From: Chondrus crispus
Lineage: Eukaryota > Rhodophyta > Florideophyceae > Gigartinales > Gigartinaceae
Assembly (NCBI RefSeq): GCF_000350225.1
Contig: NW_005178811.1
Span: 124,001-188,000 of the forward strand
Length of the DNA: 64,000 nucleotides
Direction of reading: 5' to 3'
Part shown: in pieces, positions 41,865 through 51,956 of the stretch
How positions within the stretch are numbered: the first letter of the stretch is position 1
How the letters are laid out: every line of letters begins with the position of its first letter
Position numbers and translations under genes: made by a program
The notes under the pieces: generated by a model
Seen by the model: the letters and a program-made list of their open reading frames with translations, nothing else
What the model was told of the DNA's origin: nothing
Database searches by the model: none

Positions 41865-42460
41865 TTACTCGGGTATGGGTACCGAATCTGAAAACAAACC
41901 CCGGAGCTGCCCTGCTTCGGTACTCATTTCCTCTTTCGTGCGGGGCCTTCTATCCTCCTCAGCATCGACTTTAACGCCTCGATTCATGTCAGCCTTGTCA
42001 ATTTCGTCATAAATCTGGTCATTGAGTGGAAAATCGCCTGATCTTCTCGGGATCACGTGAACGTGAACATGGGCGACGGTCTGCCCAGCGGCAGCGCCAT
42101 CCTGGATAGCAAGGGTCATTGCTTCGCCGCCGAAATGTCTCTGTAACGGCTCCGCTATCTTGTGCACGGTGTTCCATAGATCTGCTACTTCGTCCGGAGA
42201 TAGATCTGTAAAACGTGGCGTTGCGCGTTTGCTTAAAACTAGACAATGTCCTGTTCAGAGAAAGTGTACATCTGTTAGTGCTCGACGAGACGCAGCCGAA
42301 AGACATTTGCGGGGTACAAGATGTTTCCATTTTTGGTTTGAAGATGTTTACCTGGGACGATCGGTTTTAAGTTGACAATGGCTATGGAGTGGGGGGTGAG
42401 GTAGAAGGCTTCAGACCAATTGCACTTCCATGAGCCAAACATGAAGAATTTAGACGCCAT
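41865..42460 (-). CDS. FHIT: FHIT-like HIT-family hydrolase (diadenosine triphosphatase), two exons
   Basis: Exon 1 is 42352-42460 (ATG at 42458-42460), the intron 42251-42351 is 101 nt (GTAAAC...ACAG in the gene direction), and exon 2 is 41865-42250; the product has 164 residues. Splicing joins NLKPIVP to GHCLVLSKRATPRFTDLSPDE, the continuous Fhit strand. The histidine triad is HVHVHVIPRR with His97, His99 and His101, close to the position in human FHIT. AIQDGAAAGQTVAH is the phosphate-binding region. The C-terminal variable loop (DRRPRTKEEMSTEA) is also Fhit-like. The enzyme hydrolyses Ap3A to AMP and ADP. The start MASKFFMFGSWKCNWSEAFY keeps the conserved F-G and S-E-A-F residues. Confidence 0.93.
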
Positions 42461-43123
42461 TCTAGACGGTTTCCGCCTTCCACTTTCCAGAGTCGTCGTT
42501 TCGCTGAGTTGCCTGATTTGGAATTCGAAAGAATGAAAACCTCTTTCCTCAATGCGACAACCCCCAACACGCGCTCCCCTCGAAGAGCAACAGATAAGGG
42601 CGTGGGAAGATTCGAGGGGGAAACGATGATGAATTTCAATACTATTTTCTATTTACTAAGGTTGTCCGTAAAGTCACGAAAGCGCGTGTTTTGGCGGCGT
42701 GTTTGGTCATATTTTCTAAACGCAAAAATTTCAGACAACGCGTTTGGCAAAACTCACATCATATCGAAAATTGGGGGCATGTGAGTTTTCCACGAGTTTC
42801 ACATTCGCCTGATCACAGCAATGCCGGATAGACCCGTCTTGAAGGAAAACGAAGTGGATTTTCCGTTCTTTTCATCAGCACAAACGAGTCTCAGGGTCGT
42901 TCTAAACAGCGGATTAGTTCGTTACGTTTTGCACGAGATTATCATACATTTGTGCAATTTGCATTTTTGTTCTAAACCATGTCCATATTTCGCACGCAAT
43001 TTACGCAACCAAGTGGCGGTTATCTAGTGGTACTTGTTGCAGTTTTGGTCAAGGGCAGCATGCGTATCCTCTTTGGTGCCCTGCTTGTTGGTGCCGGTCG
43101 ACAACTCCAGTGGAGCACTTCAC

Positions 43124-44392
43124 ATGAGTGTTAAGGATGGTGACGAGGAATGCGGTGACGCTGATGATTATGTTACGTGCGCAGCAGCTGTTGCTGCCAT
43201 TGCTGCGACAACAGCTGTAATGCTTTTGGAAAACTCACAGCGGCGAAGGGAAAATATACGAAGCGTCGAGAAAGGCGTAACAAAGATCAGATTCCGGGAT
43301 GCTTTTGATCGATGCCATATGTACCTCAGCGATCATGAATTTCAGAAGTGCTTTAGACTGCCGCGGAATGTCTTTTTCCGTTTACTTGATGCTCTAACGC
43401 CTTTGCTGCAACGAAACACTGCGATGGCTGCCCGATCCAGCGGTGGAAGAGTAGATCCAGCAGTGAGGCTGGCTTTGACGCTTCGTATGCTTGCCGGGGC
43501 ATCGCACCATGATTTAGTGATGCTCTTTCGAATTGGGACTTCTACTGCGTACGAAGTGTTCCACAGTACAATTGATGCAATTTTATCTACCTTGCACTTA
43601 CCCGGCGTACCGCTTCAGGATGCTAACTCTTTACATAACTTAGCTAGCGGCTTCTCCAGTTCAAGATCTACCCCTAGCCCACTCTGGGGATGCATTGGGG
43701 CTCTTGATGGACTTGTCATAAAGGTTGCAAAACCGTCTGAAAGCTCGGCCCCACGGGCTTACTTCTGCTGCAAAGGACACTACGGTATACCGGTTCAGGC
43801 AGTTGTTGACTCATCTTATATGTTTTTGTATATGTCTGCATTGTGTACTGAAAGTACACATGACTCCCTTGCCTTTGCAGTTTCCGCTCTCGGTAGACAA
43901 TTGATGAATAGTGAAACAATGATGACCGGTTACTAGATTGCCGCAGACGCGGCATTTGAGTGCTTAAATTCGCTCGTAACGCCGTGGAGTACTTCGCAGA
44001 TTGCAGATCCGGAACACAGCGATGCTCGGGATGCATTTAATTTTTATCAATCTTCGCTCCGTATTCATGTGGAACAGAGCTTCGGAATGCTCATTGCAAG
44101 ATTTGGAATTCTTTGGAGACAGATGAAGTTCTCTTTATCAAGGGTACCTGCTGTGCTGGCAGCATGTATGAGAGTTCACAATTACTGCATCGATAACAAA
44201 GTTATGCCAATGCGCAGCGCAATGTCCACGCAAGATAGAGACATTTTAGATATGGCATTTAACAAATGGTGGGAGGCGGCGACTAGTCTTCGTGACCAAG
44301 ACCAGGGCCGACGCAGGGATTTAGAGTCATCACACGTACGTGATCATCTCACAGCCCATCTCAAAGAATTGGGGTTCTTTCGACCCTCGTAG
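43124..44392 (+). pseudogene. Harbinger DDE transposase with one in-frame stop
   Basis: The frame runs from the ATG at 43124 (MSVKDGDEECGDADD) to 44392, about 422 codons, with a single TAG at 43934-43936. The stop falls in MMTGY-IAADAAFE, where the family commonly has Trp, so a TGG to TAG change is the likely cause. DDE_Tnp_4 features are present: FRLPRNVFFRLLDAL (helical N-terminus), LALTLRMLAGASHHDLVMLF, then the first Asp in CIGALDGLVIKV, the second in IAADAAFE and the Glu in HVEQSFGMLIARFGILWR. The nuclease cuts and rejoins element ends. Apart from the stop the gene looks intact, so inactivation is recent, or the stop is a sequencing error or read through. Confidence 0.85.
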
Positions 44393-44711
44393 AGACAACC
44401 TCCTGATTATCACAATAAAAAAGGTCCGTGAAAGGAGTTCACATTGCGCCAGGTAAGTAGGGATTTGCATCAACGCGCGTGTAATTATAGTAAACATCTG
44501 AGGTCGAGTCGGGGAACTTCGACGCAGGGTATAAGCTCCGGAGAGACCCGTACCGTGCTGTACGCAGATGAACATGAGATGACGTAGAGGAGGCATGGCC
44601 GCACGTCCGATTTCTCCCCGCCGAAAGCGGCGAACACAGGCGGGGGTCGCACCATTCGAGGGGCGGCGGCAGGCGTCCTAGGAGGGGGCGCGGCAGAGAT
44701 GAAGCAGCGGA

Positions 44712-44905
44712 GGGGTGCCCTGCCCCCTTCCTCCCTTGCTCCCGTACCGCCCTACCCCCTGCCTCCCTTCCTCCCTTGCTCCCGTACCGCTCTGCCCCCT
44801 GCCTCCCTTCTTCCCTTGCTCCCGTACCGCCCTGCCCCCTGCCTCCCTTCCTCCATTGCTCCCGTACCGCCCTGCCGCCTGCCTCCCTTCCTCCCTTGCT
44901 TCTTT
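44712..44905. repeat. 40-bp tandem repeat, about five copies
   Basis: Units containing CCCGTACCGC recur every 40 bp (44741, 44781, 44821, 44861), with CTCCCTTCCTCCCTTGCT between them. The array is C/T-rich and lies between the two converging Harbinger ORFs. All three plus-strand frames stay open because of composition, not coding. Confidence 0.85.
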
Positions 44906-44920
44906 ACCCGCATATGTCCT

Positions 44921-46330
44921 TTAATCAGCGAAAGAATCGCACTGCGGTAGTCTATCTAGTGCTTTTGCAATGCTGTCGAATTGATTCTGGAGAATTGCGT
45001 ACAGGTTCGGCCCCGCTTCTTTCATTTTTGAATCAATGCTAGTCAGTTGCTCAATAAGATGGCCTCTGGTTGTCACGAGCTGAGGGTAAGACATACTTGC
45101 AGGATCGTTGAGTTCTTCCCCTCTCCGTCGTTGAGGAACACTAGATGCAAGCGTGGTTACTGCTGCGACAAGTTCGCTCACGTTCTCCCGGGTATCATTG
45201 TCATCTTCGATAAATCCTGCGCGTCGCCTCTTCCTCCTACTCCCACGGTTCGGTGTCGAACCGGAAACTTCTCGTCCGATTCCCAAATTTCCCTCATCCC
45301 AGCCCATACCCGGAGCTGCGTCTTTCCTCGTTATTTCCAAAGCGTCCTGGTCCTCTTCGGGAGTCCCGCATTTCATGGCAACAAATAAAACTATACAGCG
45401 CTTTCCAGCCGAGGACGGTTCCCGAGTGCTAGATGTTCTGGGAATAAAGTGGGCAAAGTTGTCTGGGTCGTTCTGTCCTGAAGCTTCGTAATTCTTCATT
45501 GCAAGAGTAAATATACTCTTCGATGCGTAAAAATGCTGGTTGAGTTTCTCGGCTGATCGGAATATTATCGGAGCTGCTGTAGAGTCTACACCACTAACAC
45601 AGCCGTCTAGCGCGAGCTGTGGCTTTAGAGAAGCATTATTAAAAATTGGTTCGACCACGCTGCTCCAAAACAGATCTCGCGATTCCCTTCTGTCCAGCTC
45701 TGCTCTGGTGAGATCCTCACCCGATTTTAGCAGAGCAGCCCTAGCTTCCTCATTTCTGAATAGGATTGCACACAAACGCGCAAATTCATCGAGCGTAAAT
45801 CCGGGATCCGATGATATTGACAGATCCAAACCTGAACCACACCGTTCGCTGGTGCGTCTTCCGAGAGATTCGGGCTGCCCAGATGTAATTTGCCTTTCTT
45901 CTGGGCACATGTAGAATATCCTGTTTAGTTGCAGGGGACTTTTGATCCAGTCTACATACTTCGCCGCAACTAGGGCAGGCCAGTTTTGCCCTCCATTTCG
46001 TTCAACTTTATATAAATACATCAGCACTTTGCAGATTAAGTTTCTCTTGTTTCCAACCGTGCCAATCTTGAACAGTTTCGCGAGCGCGCGGAGATCAGGT
46101 ACACGTGAGGAAGAAAGAAAAGTGTAAACCTTGTCTCGGTCATTCGGAGCCACAGCGATGCCATTTTCAAAGTTAGATAGCCATGTATTATCGTTGAGAA
46201 GCAGTGGGACTTGCAAGTGGGATTCATTATCGGCGGATGACTCTTCTCCAGCAGGTAGTACACTGATGGCGCCTTGTGCATTTCCACTCCCACTCCCTCG
46301 CACTTCCTCTTGATTGTCTATACGCTCCAT
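44921..46330 (-). CDS. Second ORF of the Harbinger element, SAP-like segment
   Basis: The product has 469 residues from the ATG at 46328-46330 (MERIDNQEEVRGSGSG). Autonomous Harbinger elements encode a second DNA-binding protein, usually with a Myb/SANT domain. No Myb repeat is visible here. Instead SRVPDLRALAKLFKIGTVGN followed by KRNLICKVLMYLYK (about 90-122) has the helix-turn-helix pattern of a SAP DNA-binding motif. A nuclear-type basic cluster (SRRKRRRAG) is near 380 and a helical C-terminus near 420-465 could dimerise. The frame is uninterrupted. Its likely role is element-end recognition or nuclear import of the transposase; this is inferred from context. Confidence 0.7.
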   Translation of the reverse strand: MERIDNQEEVRGSGSGNAQGAISVLPAGEESSADNESHLQVPLLLNDNTWLSNFENGIAVAPNDRDKVYTFLSSSRVPDLRALAKLFKIGTVGNKRNLICKVLMYLYKVERNGGQNWPALVAAKYVDWIKSPLQLNRIFYMCPEERQITSGQPESLGRRTSERCGSGLDLSISSDPGFTLDEFARLCAILFRNEEARAALLKSGEDLTRAELDRRESRDLFWSSVVEPIFNNASLKPQLALDGCVSGVDSTAAPIIFRSAEKLNQHFYASKSIFTLAMKNYEASGQNDPDNFAHFIPRTSSTREPSSAGKRCIVLFVAMKCGTPEEDQDALEITRKDAAPGMGWDEGNLGIGREVSGSTPNRGSRRKRRRAGFIEDDNDTRENVSELVAAVTTLASSVPQRRRGEELNDPASMSYPQLVTTRGHLIEQLTSIDSKMKEAGPNLYAILQNQFDSIAKALDRLPQCDSFAD

Positions 46331-46746
46331 ATTTGTGGTGTTTCGGCGTGTGGCCTCAGGTACCTGAGACGAGGCACTCGGCGGTTGATAAATTAGTGCA
46401 CGCTATTTGTGGTGGGCAGGGCGTAACGCGTGCGGCAAGGCGGGTAGCAGTAGGTTTATTTCGCGTCGTTTGGCGTTAGAAGCACAGCATACGGCGCGCA
46501 GAGGCCTCGACGATGAGGCGGCGAGGGATGCAGGTGCGCAAGGAGCGCGGTAAATCCAAAACACGGAGAAGCGTGGATCAGGGCTGGTGTATATTGCGAC
46601 AATGAAAGCAGTTGTTCCGTGCGCACGATGAGTGCGGCGAGATGATCAGAATGCAGAGTGTTCTTCGCGCATGTAGGCTTCGAAAAGCGGCGAAGAACGT
46701 GCAGCGACGTCAAGTACGCGGTGGCGAGAGCAGATGTAGGTGCGAG

Positions 46747-46870
46747 CGGAGCTCGGTGAGTAGGAGAAAAAAGGAAGCGCTGAAGAGCGCGGAGCTCGGT
46801 GAGTAGGAGAAAAACGAAGGGCGGAAGAGCGCGGAGCTCGGTGAGTACGAGAAAAAAGGAGGCTCGGAAG
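46747..46870. repeat. 42-43-bp tandem repeat, three copies
   Basis: The unit starts GGAGCTCGGTGAGTA and continues GGAGAAAAA...GGAAGAGCGC; it recurs near 46749, 46791 and 46833. It lies in the right subterminal region of the Harbinger element and may be a transposase-binding array. Confidence 0.7.
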
Positions 46871-47088
46871 AGCGCGAGTGCATATGGCGACGATGCAAAC
46901 AGTGTTTCCACTTCTTTTCTTGCACGAAGAAGTGATTGATTTTTGCATGGGGATTCCTGCATGCAAGAATATCATATCTTGTGACCGGCCAATGGGAACA
47001 GTTTTTATCATAACTATGTGCAAAAGCAACAATTTTCTTCCCTGTTTAGAACGACCCTCAGATTGCATGGGTCGCATCGATATGCGTC

Positions 47089-47340
47089 ATGGACGCCCCA
47101 ATCGCTTCATCTGCGCAGAGTCCATCAACGGATCAAAGCACGACAGGATCTGCCACAGATGCCGCCGAAGCAACCGCGAAAGATAGACAAGTAGAAGCTT
47201 CTAAAAAGCGGTCCTCTCCAAACAGCCCCCCTCAGCCTGTCAAGAAGACGAAACACATCGCCCTTTCGACTGAGAACCTTTCTATCCTTGTGTTGAGCTA
47301 CAATATTCGCTTCAGTGAGTATTCGCGCAGGTGCACGTGA
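47089..47340 (+). CDS. Small ORF of the AAGGT-family transposon (copy 2)
   Basis: An 83-codon ATG frame (MDAPIASSAQSPSTDQ...) nearly identical to the last 83 codons of the frame at 13573-13911. Ser/Thr-rich then basic, no recognised domain. In this copy the upstream part of the frame is separated by the Harbinger insertion. Coding status is uncertain. Confidence 0.35.
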   Translation: MDAPIASSAQSPSTDQSTTGSATDAAEATAKDRQVEASKKRSSPNSPPQPVKKTKHIALSTENLSILVLSYNIRFSEYSRRCT

Positions 47341-47525
47341 TCCGTCGGGCGGCACAACGATGTACCAGACTTGCGTTTGTTGCGGGCAGGCACCCTGCTG
47401 GAGGTCAGTCCGCAAAACCCGTGGCAGAATATTTCAATGTCGGGTTTAATTTACGTCCAGCGATTTTGTGGGCAGATGAAAAAAAGGGTTAAAAAACAGG
47501 GCGTTATTTTACGGACAACCTTACT

Positions 47526-49814
47526 GCACAACAAGAAAGAGCAGTACAGTATTGTTGAGGAAAAGAACGTGGCAACGTGTACCGATGGACTTCAAACCGA
47601 AGGCTGGATGAGCGCGCACCAGTTGTGAACCAAAAGCGCGGGAGTCCTACGGAGGTGACGGCCAAGGGGGCGTAGTCGACGCCACCGGAGCGTGGCGAAG
47701 GGAAAGGATGGCTACGCCCGGTAGTGCTGGTCGGGGCAGAGGGGTACAGGGACAAAGGGGGAGTAGGCGAGGGAGACAGGGATAGAGAGCTTCCCTTACG
47801 GAAGAGAGAATACTTAAAGGCCACCCCGGGACGATAGAGAAGGGGGGGCAGCAACGGAGTAGGAAGTAAAGAATTGGGTGGATACCCTCATTCAGCTGGT
47901 TGCTCGTGCCATGCGATTGGGCTAATCGCAAGAGTATTGTTACGACCGGTCCTTGGTGATCTCGCCACTGGTGTGTCACCTCGGTTCCCGCGGCTTCGAT
48001 GCCTGTTTACTTCGTACGCCGGCCTCTCTCCCTCAAATACCCCCTGGGCATCCCCCCGCCCCCCGTCAGATCTACGCTATCCCCTCCCGATCTACGCTAT
48101 CCCCTCCTTGTGGCCCGCCATACATGGCTGAGACCCCATTCCTTTCCCTTCGTCCTTCATGTCCCGCCTTCGCGTCGTCTCCCTTTCCATTCGACCCGTC
48201 CCCCCTACAATAGCACGGGCGGTGACAGGCCTTCACACTCGCTGGTCCCACCTCCAGCTGACAACCGTGGCTGTAAGCATCCCTCCCTAACAGTATCATA
48301 TTTTAGTGTACAGTACTGTAGTTCAGCTGTGTCCATAAAAGGTGAGAGCGATTGATTATATATATTTGTTTTTCCCTTGAGAGGGGCAAGGTAATAACGT
48401 TGCCGCGGCACGTCCAAGTATTATACTCCATAAGAAGGTGGAAGGTCGCGGAGAAAGAAGAGTTGGACAGCAATGACGAGTTAGAGACACAAACGAGTGG
48501 CCAATGCTAGAAGCACGGTCAGCTGTATACGTTTTTCCACAACACTGTTGGTGATCAAGTTCGGTAAAGAGATAGTCGCGGTTGATCTCACATACAGAAG
48601 GCTTGCTAAGTCATGTGCAGTATGCGGACAATATTTCCGTAAGTATGACTGGCTTGCAATCCACTAAACGTTTGAACGACATCAAGAAGTAATCTTGGAT
48701 GTCTGTCCTTCACAGTGAGCAGGAGAGCAGTGAATAACAACCAGGAAGGAATTCCCTGAAGCCTTTGAGGCCTTCTCGTTTCAGAGGGAAGTGGGTTATT
48801 GCACCTACTCGAAGGACACGGAACAGCGCCAAACGAACCAGTAAGAGGAAAGTGGGGGGCGTGAAAATGCGGGAAAAAATCAACAGCACAAGGACATTGG
48901 CGCTGACGGACTTGCAAAATTTGCATGAAAAGCGATGTGAGGTGTGTGGGAAGTGTCACGCTAGTAGGGCACCTCGAGATGGGCTTGAAAAGAGATGCCC
49001 TTGCGAATTGGTTCAAGAGAGACGTCGGCGCAAGCATGTGAGGGCGGATGTCCATGGACAAGACAAAGTGACGGAAGTTGACAAGTGGAGAAGAGAGTTG
49101 CGTGGGGGAGGTTTGTGTCCACAGTGGGAGACGGAGATAGGGCAAGATAGGAAGCCAAAGAATTGCCCAAAAGCAATTCTGAACGCCCAATGCGGCACCA
49201 GCGGTTGCCGTACAATTACGGAAAAGCCGCCGCTAGGAAAATTCTCACATTTATCCTTCGGACCGACTGGGTCCCATTTCAATTTATGAATTTATGCGGG
49301 TCGGACCTGCAGCATAGAAAAGACCTATTGGACCTCACCAAGAAGCACAACGCACACACGTGTGCACTTCCTTTCCTGGCTGTGATCTATCCAACCACAA
49401 ATACACAAGTGTGCGTTGAAACCCATGATGGAAGACGAAATTTAGTATGCCCTTCTCGAGACCCTCTTTGTACTCTACACATTGCACGTTCTGTACCCGT
49501 CACAATAACCCACCATCCGTCGGCCCCAAATCTCGACCGGGGCCCCGGTCCGCTCCACACGAGCTCAACTGTGTCCTTTCTTCGACTCACATCTCCATGT
49601 ACCCGTAAATGACCCTGTGCAACCCCTTTGCTGCCTCCGTCCTCCACATACATTCCCCTCCGTCTCCAGTTGCTCCTGTCGGCGACTGTCAAGCCTAACG
49701 TCGGCCTTTCTTTACCTTCTTCAGCAGATATCCAAATCAACAAACGTCCTCGCGCGCTCACTAGTAGGAGCACAAGCCCGCAAACTCCTTGCTCCACTTT
49801 TTTCGATTCACAAG
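47526..49814. other. Gene-poor stretch before the TPR/Tic22-like gene
   Basis: No gene is supported. Plus-strand 47640-47830 is purine-rich and 47990-48290 strongly pyrimidine-rich. The palindrome TACAGTACTGTA occurs at 48309-48320. A Cys-containing frame at 48765-49289 has no recognisable domain. From about 49490 the pyrimidine-rich leader of the next gene begins. Confidence 0.5.
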
Positions 49815-51956
49815 ATGGCGGTACGTCTAACATTTTCTTCTTCCACATTTCTCAATGCTCACGGAAGTTTGGAGCCCTGTCGAAGGAGCCTCTTCTGTTA
49901 CTGCTCTTGTTGAAAATGCCCCGTGTCCTGACTTGTTTGTCTCCTTCCTTCGCGTTCACAACGAATTTTCTTGTTAATCATGATATCACAGGGTGTACCC
50001 GGACGCAGTGGGAAGAACTCCAAAGCCGTGCGCGAATTCAAGGCGACAGGCAACAAGGCCATGCAGTCTGGTGCCTTTCAAAAGGCCATGAGACTCTACA
50101 CCCGCGCCTTGGATCTCGATCCGGCTAATTCCATCTTATATAGCAACCGTTCTGCCGCCCATTTCAATCTCCGCCAATTTAGCGAATCTCTCGATGATGC
50201 GGAGTCTGCCATCCTCTGCGACGCCATGTGGTGGAAGGCCTACAAACGCAAAGGGCTTGCGTTGATACACATGCAAAGGTACGAGGAGGCGATCCATGCG
50301 CTTGAGGAAGGGCTTCGGATTATCAAGAAGAATGCTGAGATGGAGAAGAATTTAGAGTTCGCAAAGGCTTGCCAGGAGCAAGCCCAGAACTTGTACATTC
50401 TTCCGGAACCCGTCATGATGCAGCGCCTTGAGAGCGTTCCCGTCTTCATCGTCACGGATAATGTCGGACAGCCCTTCTTCGTGACATATGATGATGGTCA
50501 GCAAGTTTGCACCTTCTATTTCGACCAGGAGGATGCCAATTCTACGCTTGAATGGATAAAGTCTGAAAATCCAGGTTTGGGCGACACCGCTCGTGTAATT
50601 CACATTACCCTTCATCAAGCATTTAACCTTGCGCAAGAGACTCAAAAGCAGTACTATGAGGAAACTACTCGGGCTGCCGCCGAAGAAGACATACGTGCTG
50701 CCGCGGAAGCTGCAGCAACAAAAGGAGGCAAGGGCACGACCGAGCCGGTTCTCGATGTCGATGGTGATGAAACTACAGAAACACCAGAGGAAGTAAAGAC
50801 CGACGATGACACCGATATGAAGAAGGAGAAGGATAAAGATTCTAGTACACAAAAAGGTGACACCGACATGAAGAAGGAGAAGGATGAAGATTCTGGTGCA
50901 CAAAAAGGTGACACCGACCCTGCTCAGCACGAGTCGAATGCGGAAGTTCAAGAAAAGAGTGACAGTGAAAAGAAAGACACTGCAAAGGCAGACGGTGAAA
51001 AGGACGGCAGCGACCAGAAGGACGAAGCTTCAAAGGAAGATGACAGCATCATTGATGAAAATGCTCCTCTCTCTTTCCAGTTCCGACCTGAATTGCGACA
51101 GGTCAAGGTTGCTGTAGAGCTTTTGAACCAAAACCCGGACCCTCCTGTCAAGCCAATTCTTCGCGACCCGCCATCTGTGAGGAAGGCGAAAGCAGAAGCT
51201 GCGGCAGCTGCGGCAGCCGCTACCTCAAAAGAAATTGATAATGTGGAAGGGGCTGGGAATGTCGAGAAACCAGCAGAGTCTGAGGACAAGAAGGAAGAGG
51301 CAGAAACGGAAACGAAGGATGAAGTCGAAGGTGGCGAGGGGAAGGCAGGCGCGGACAAACCAGTTGACGATGATGAGGACGTTGAACTGACGGTCGATAA
51401 TTTTAATGGGATTCCCATTTTCCAGGCAAAGGGTCTAACACTGTTGCAGAAAAACAAGCAACTCATTCCCCTCTTTTTCTCGAAGTGGGACCTCGAAGAC
51501 GCGTGGAAGCAACTAAAGGAGAGCAACGCTATGGATGTTCCAAAGGAGTGCGAAATCGACGTCGGAACGCTAGAGGAAGTGCTGAGAAGGATGTCTGAAA
51601 GCAAGACCGGCGAATTTCAATCAGTCTTCTTTGTGCCATCTCGTGAATCCATGAAGGCTATTAACGTGAAGTTCCCTCTCGATGATCTCGCATCATCCAA
51701 CTCAAGTACAACGAAGAACGCCCTGGGAGGTAAGCCTTCTGCCAAGAAGGCCGGATTTTCGAAGGCTAAACAAGTCGCCGCGCGTGGCGGCACTAAAGAC
51801 GAAATCCGAGCTGCTATTCGTGAGGATATCGAGAAGCATGCAGAAAGACAAAAAATGGCAGAGATTATTGCTCAGATTGAACATGCAGGTCGGACAGGTA
51901 GTGTGAACGGACTTGGCCAAGTGCCGCCAACTGGTAACGCTTCAAGTGCAAAATAA
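49815..51956 (+). CDS. TPR protein fused to a split Tic22-like domain
   Basis: The proposed structure is exon 1 49815-49820 (ATGGCG) and exon 2 49992-51956, with a 171-nt GTACGT...CACAG intron; 656 residues. An unspliced start at 49980 is the alternative. Three TPR motifs occupy about 14-125 (FKATGNKAMQSGAFQKAMRL, DPANSILYSNRSAAHFNLR). After this, LESVPVFIVTDNVGQPFFVT and the strand-rich region to about 225 resemble the first half of Tic22. A Lys/Glu/Asp-rich insertion follows (about 230-455). FNGIPIFQAKGLTLLQ and PLFFSKWDLEDAWKQLKE with VGTLEEVLRRMSES match the second Tic22 half. Tic22 works in the plastid intermembrane space during protein import. This protein has no transit peptide and TPRs suggest chaperone binding, so a cytosolic role is likelier. 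Domain assignment is by motif recognition only. Confidence 0.68.

Larger units (their letters stand above)
42894..47057. mobile_element. PIF/Harbinger transposon, 4.16 kb, nearly complete
   Basis: The ends GGGTCGTTCTAAACAG (42894) and CTGTTTAGAACGACCC (47057) are perfect 16-bp inverted repeats. They are flanked by TCA on both sides (42891-42893 and 47058-47060). The other AAGGT-family copy shows the uninterrupted sequence GAGTCTCAGACTGCA where this element sits between GAGTC-TCA and GATTGCA. It holds two converging ORFs as expected for Harbinger: a DDE transposase on plus and a second protein on minus, with a 40-bp tandem array between them and a 42-bp tandem array near the right end. Confidence 0.92.
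42658..47522. mobile_element. AAGGT-family non-autonomous transposon (copy 2) carrying a nested Harbinger element
   Basis: The terminal inverted repeat AAGGTTGTCCGTAAA is perfect over 15 bp at 42658-42672 and 47508-47522. The flanking 3-bp duplication ACT is at 42655-42657 and 47523-47525. Removing the inserted Harbinger (42894-47057 plus one TCA) leaves about 695 bp collinear with the copy at 13399-16837. The 3-bp duplication and short repeats suggest a Harbinger-like superfamily MITE, though AAGG termini are not typical. The right part carries an 83-codon ORF. Confidence 0.85.

Noticed and set aside
44715..45042. Plus-strand Pro-rich frames in the 40-bp tandem array
   Set aside because: All three frames stay open because of the CCCTCC composition of the repeat; no codon bias or homologue is expected.
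48765..49289. Cys-containing frame CEVCGKCHASRAP as a possible zinc protein
   Set aside because: A single CxxCxxC-like cluster, both strands open in overlapping frames, and no domain; likely chance.
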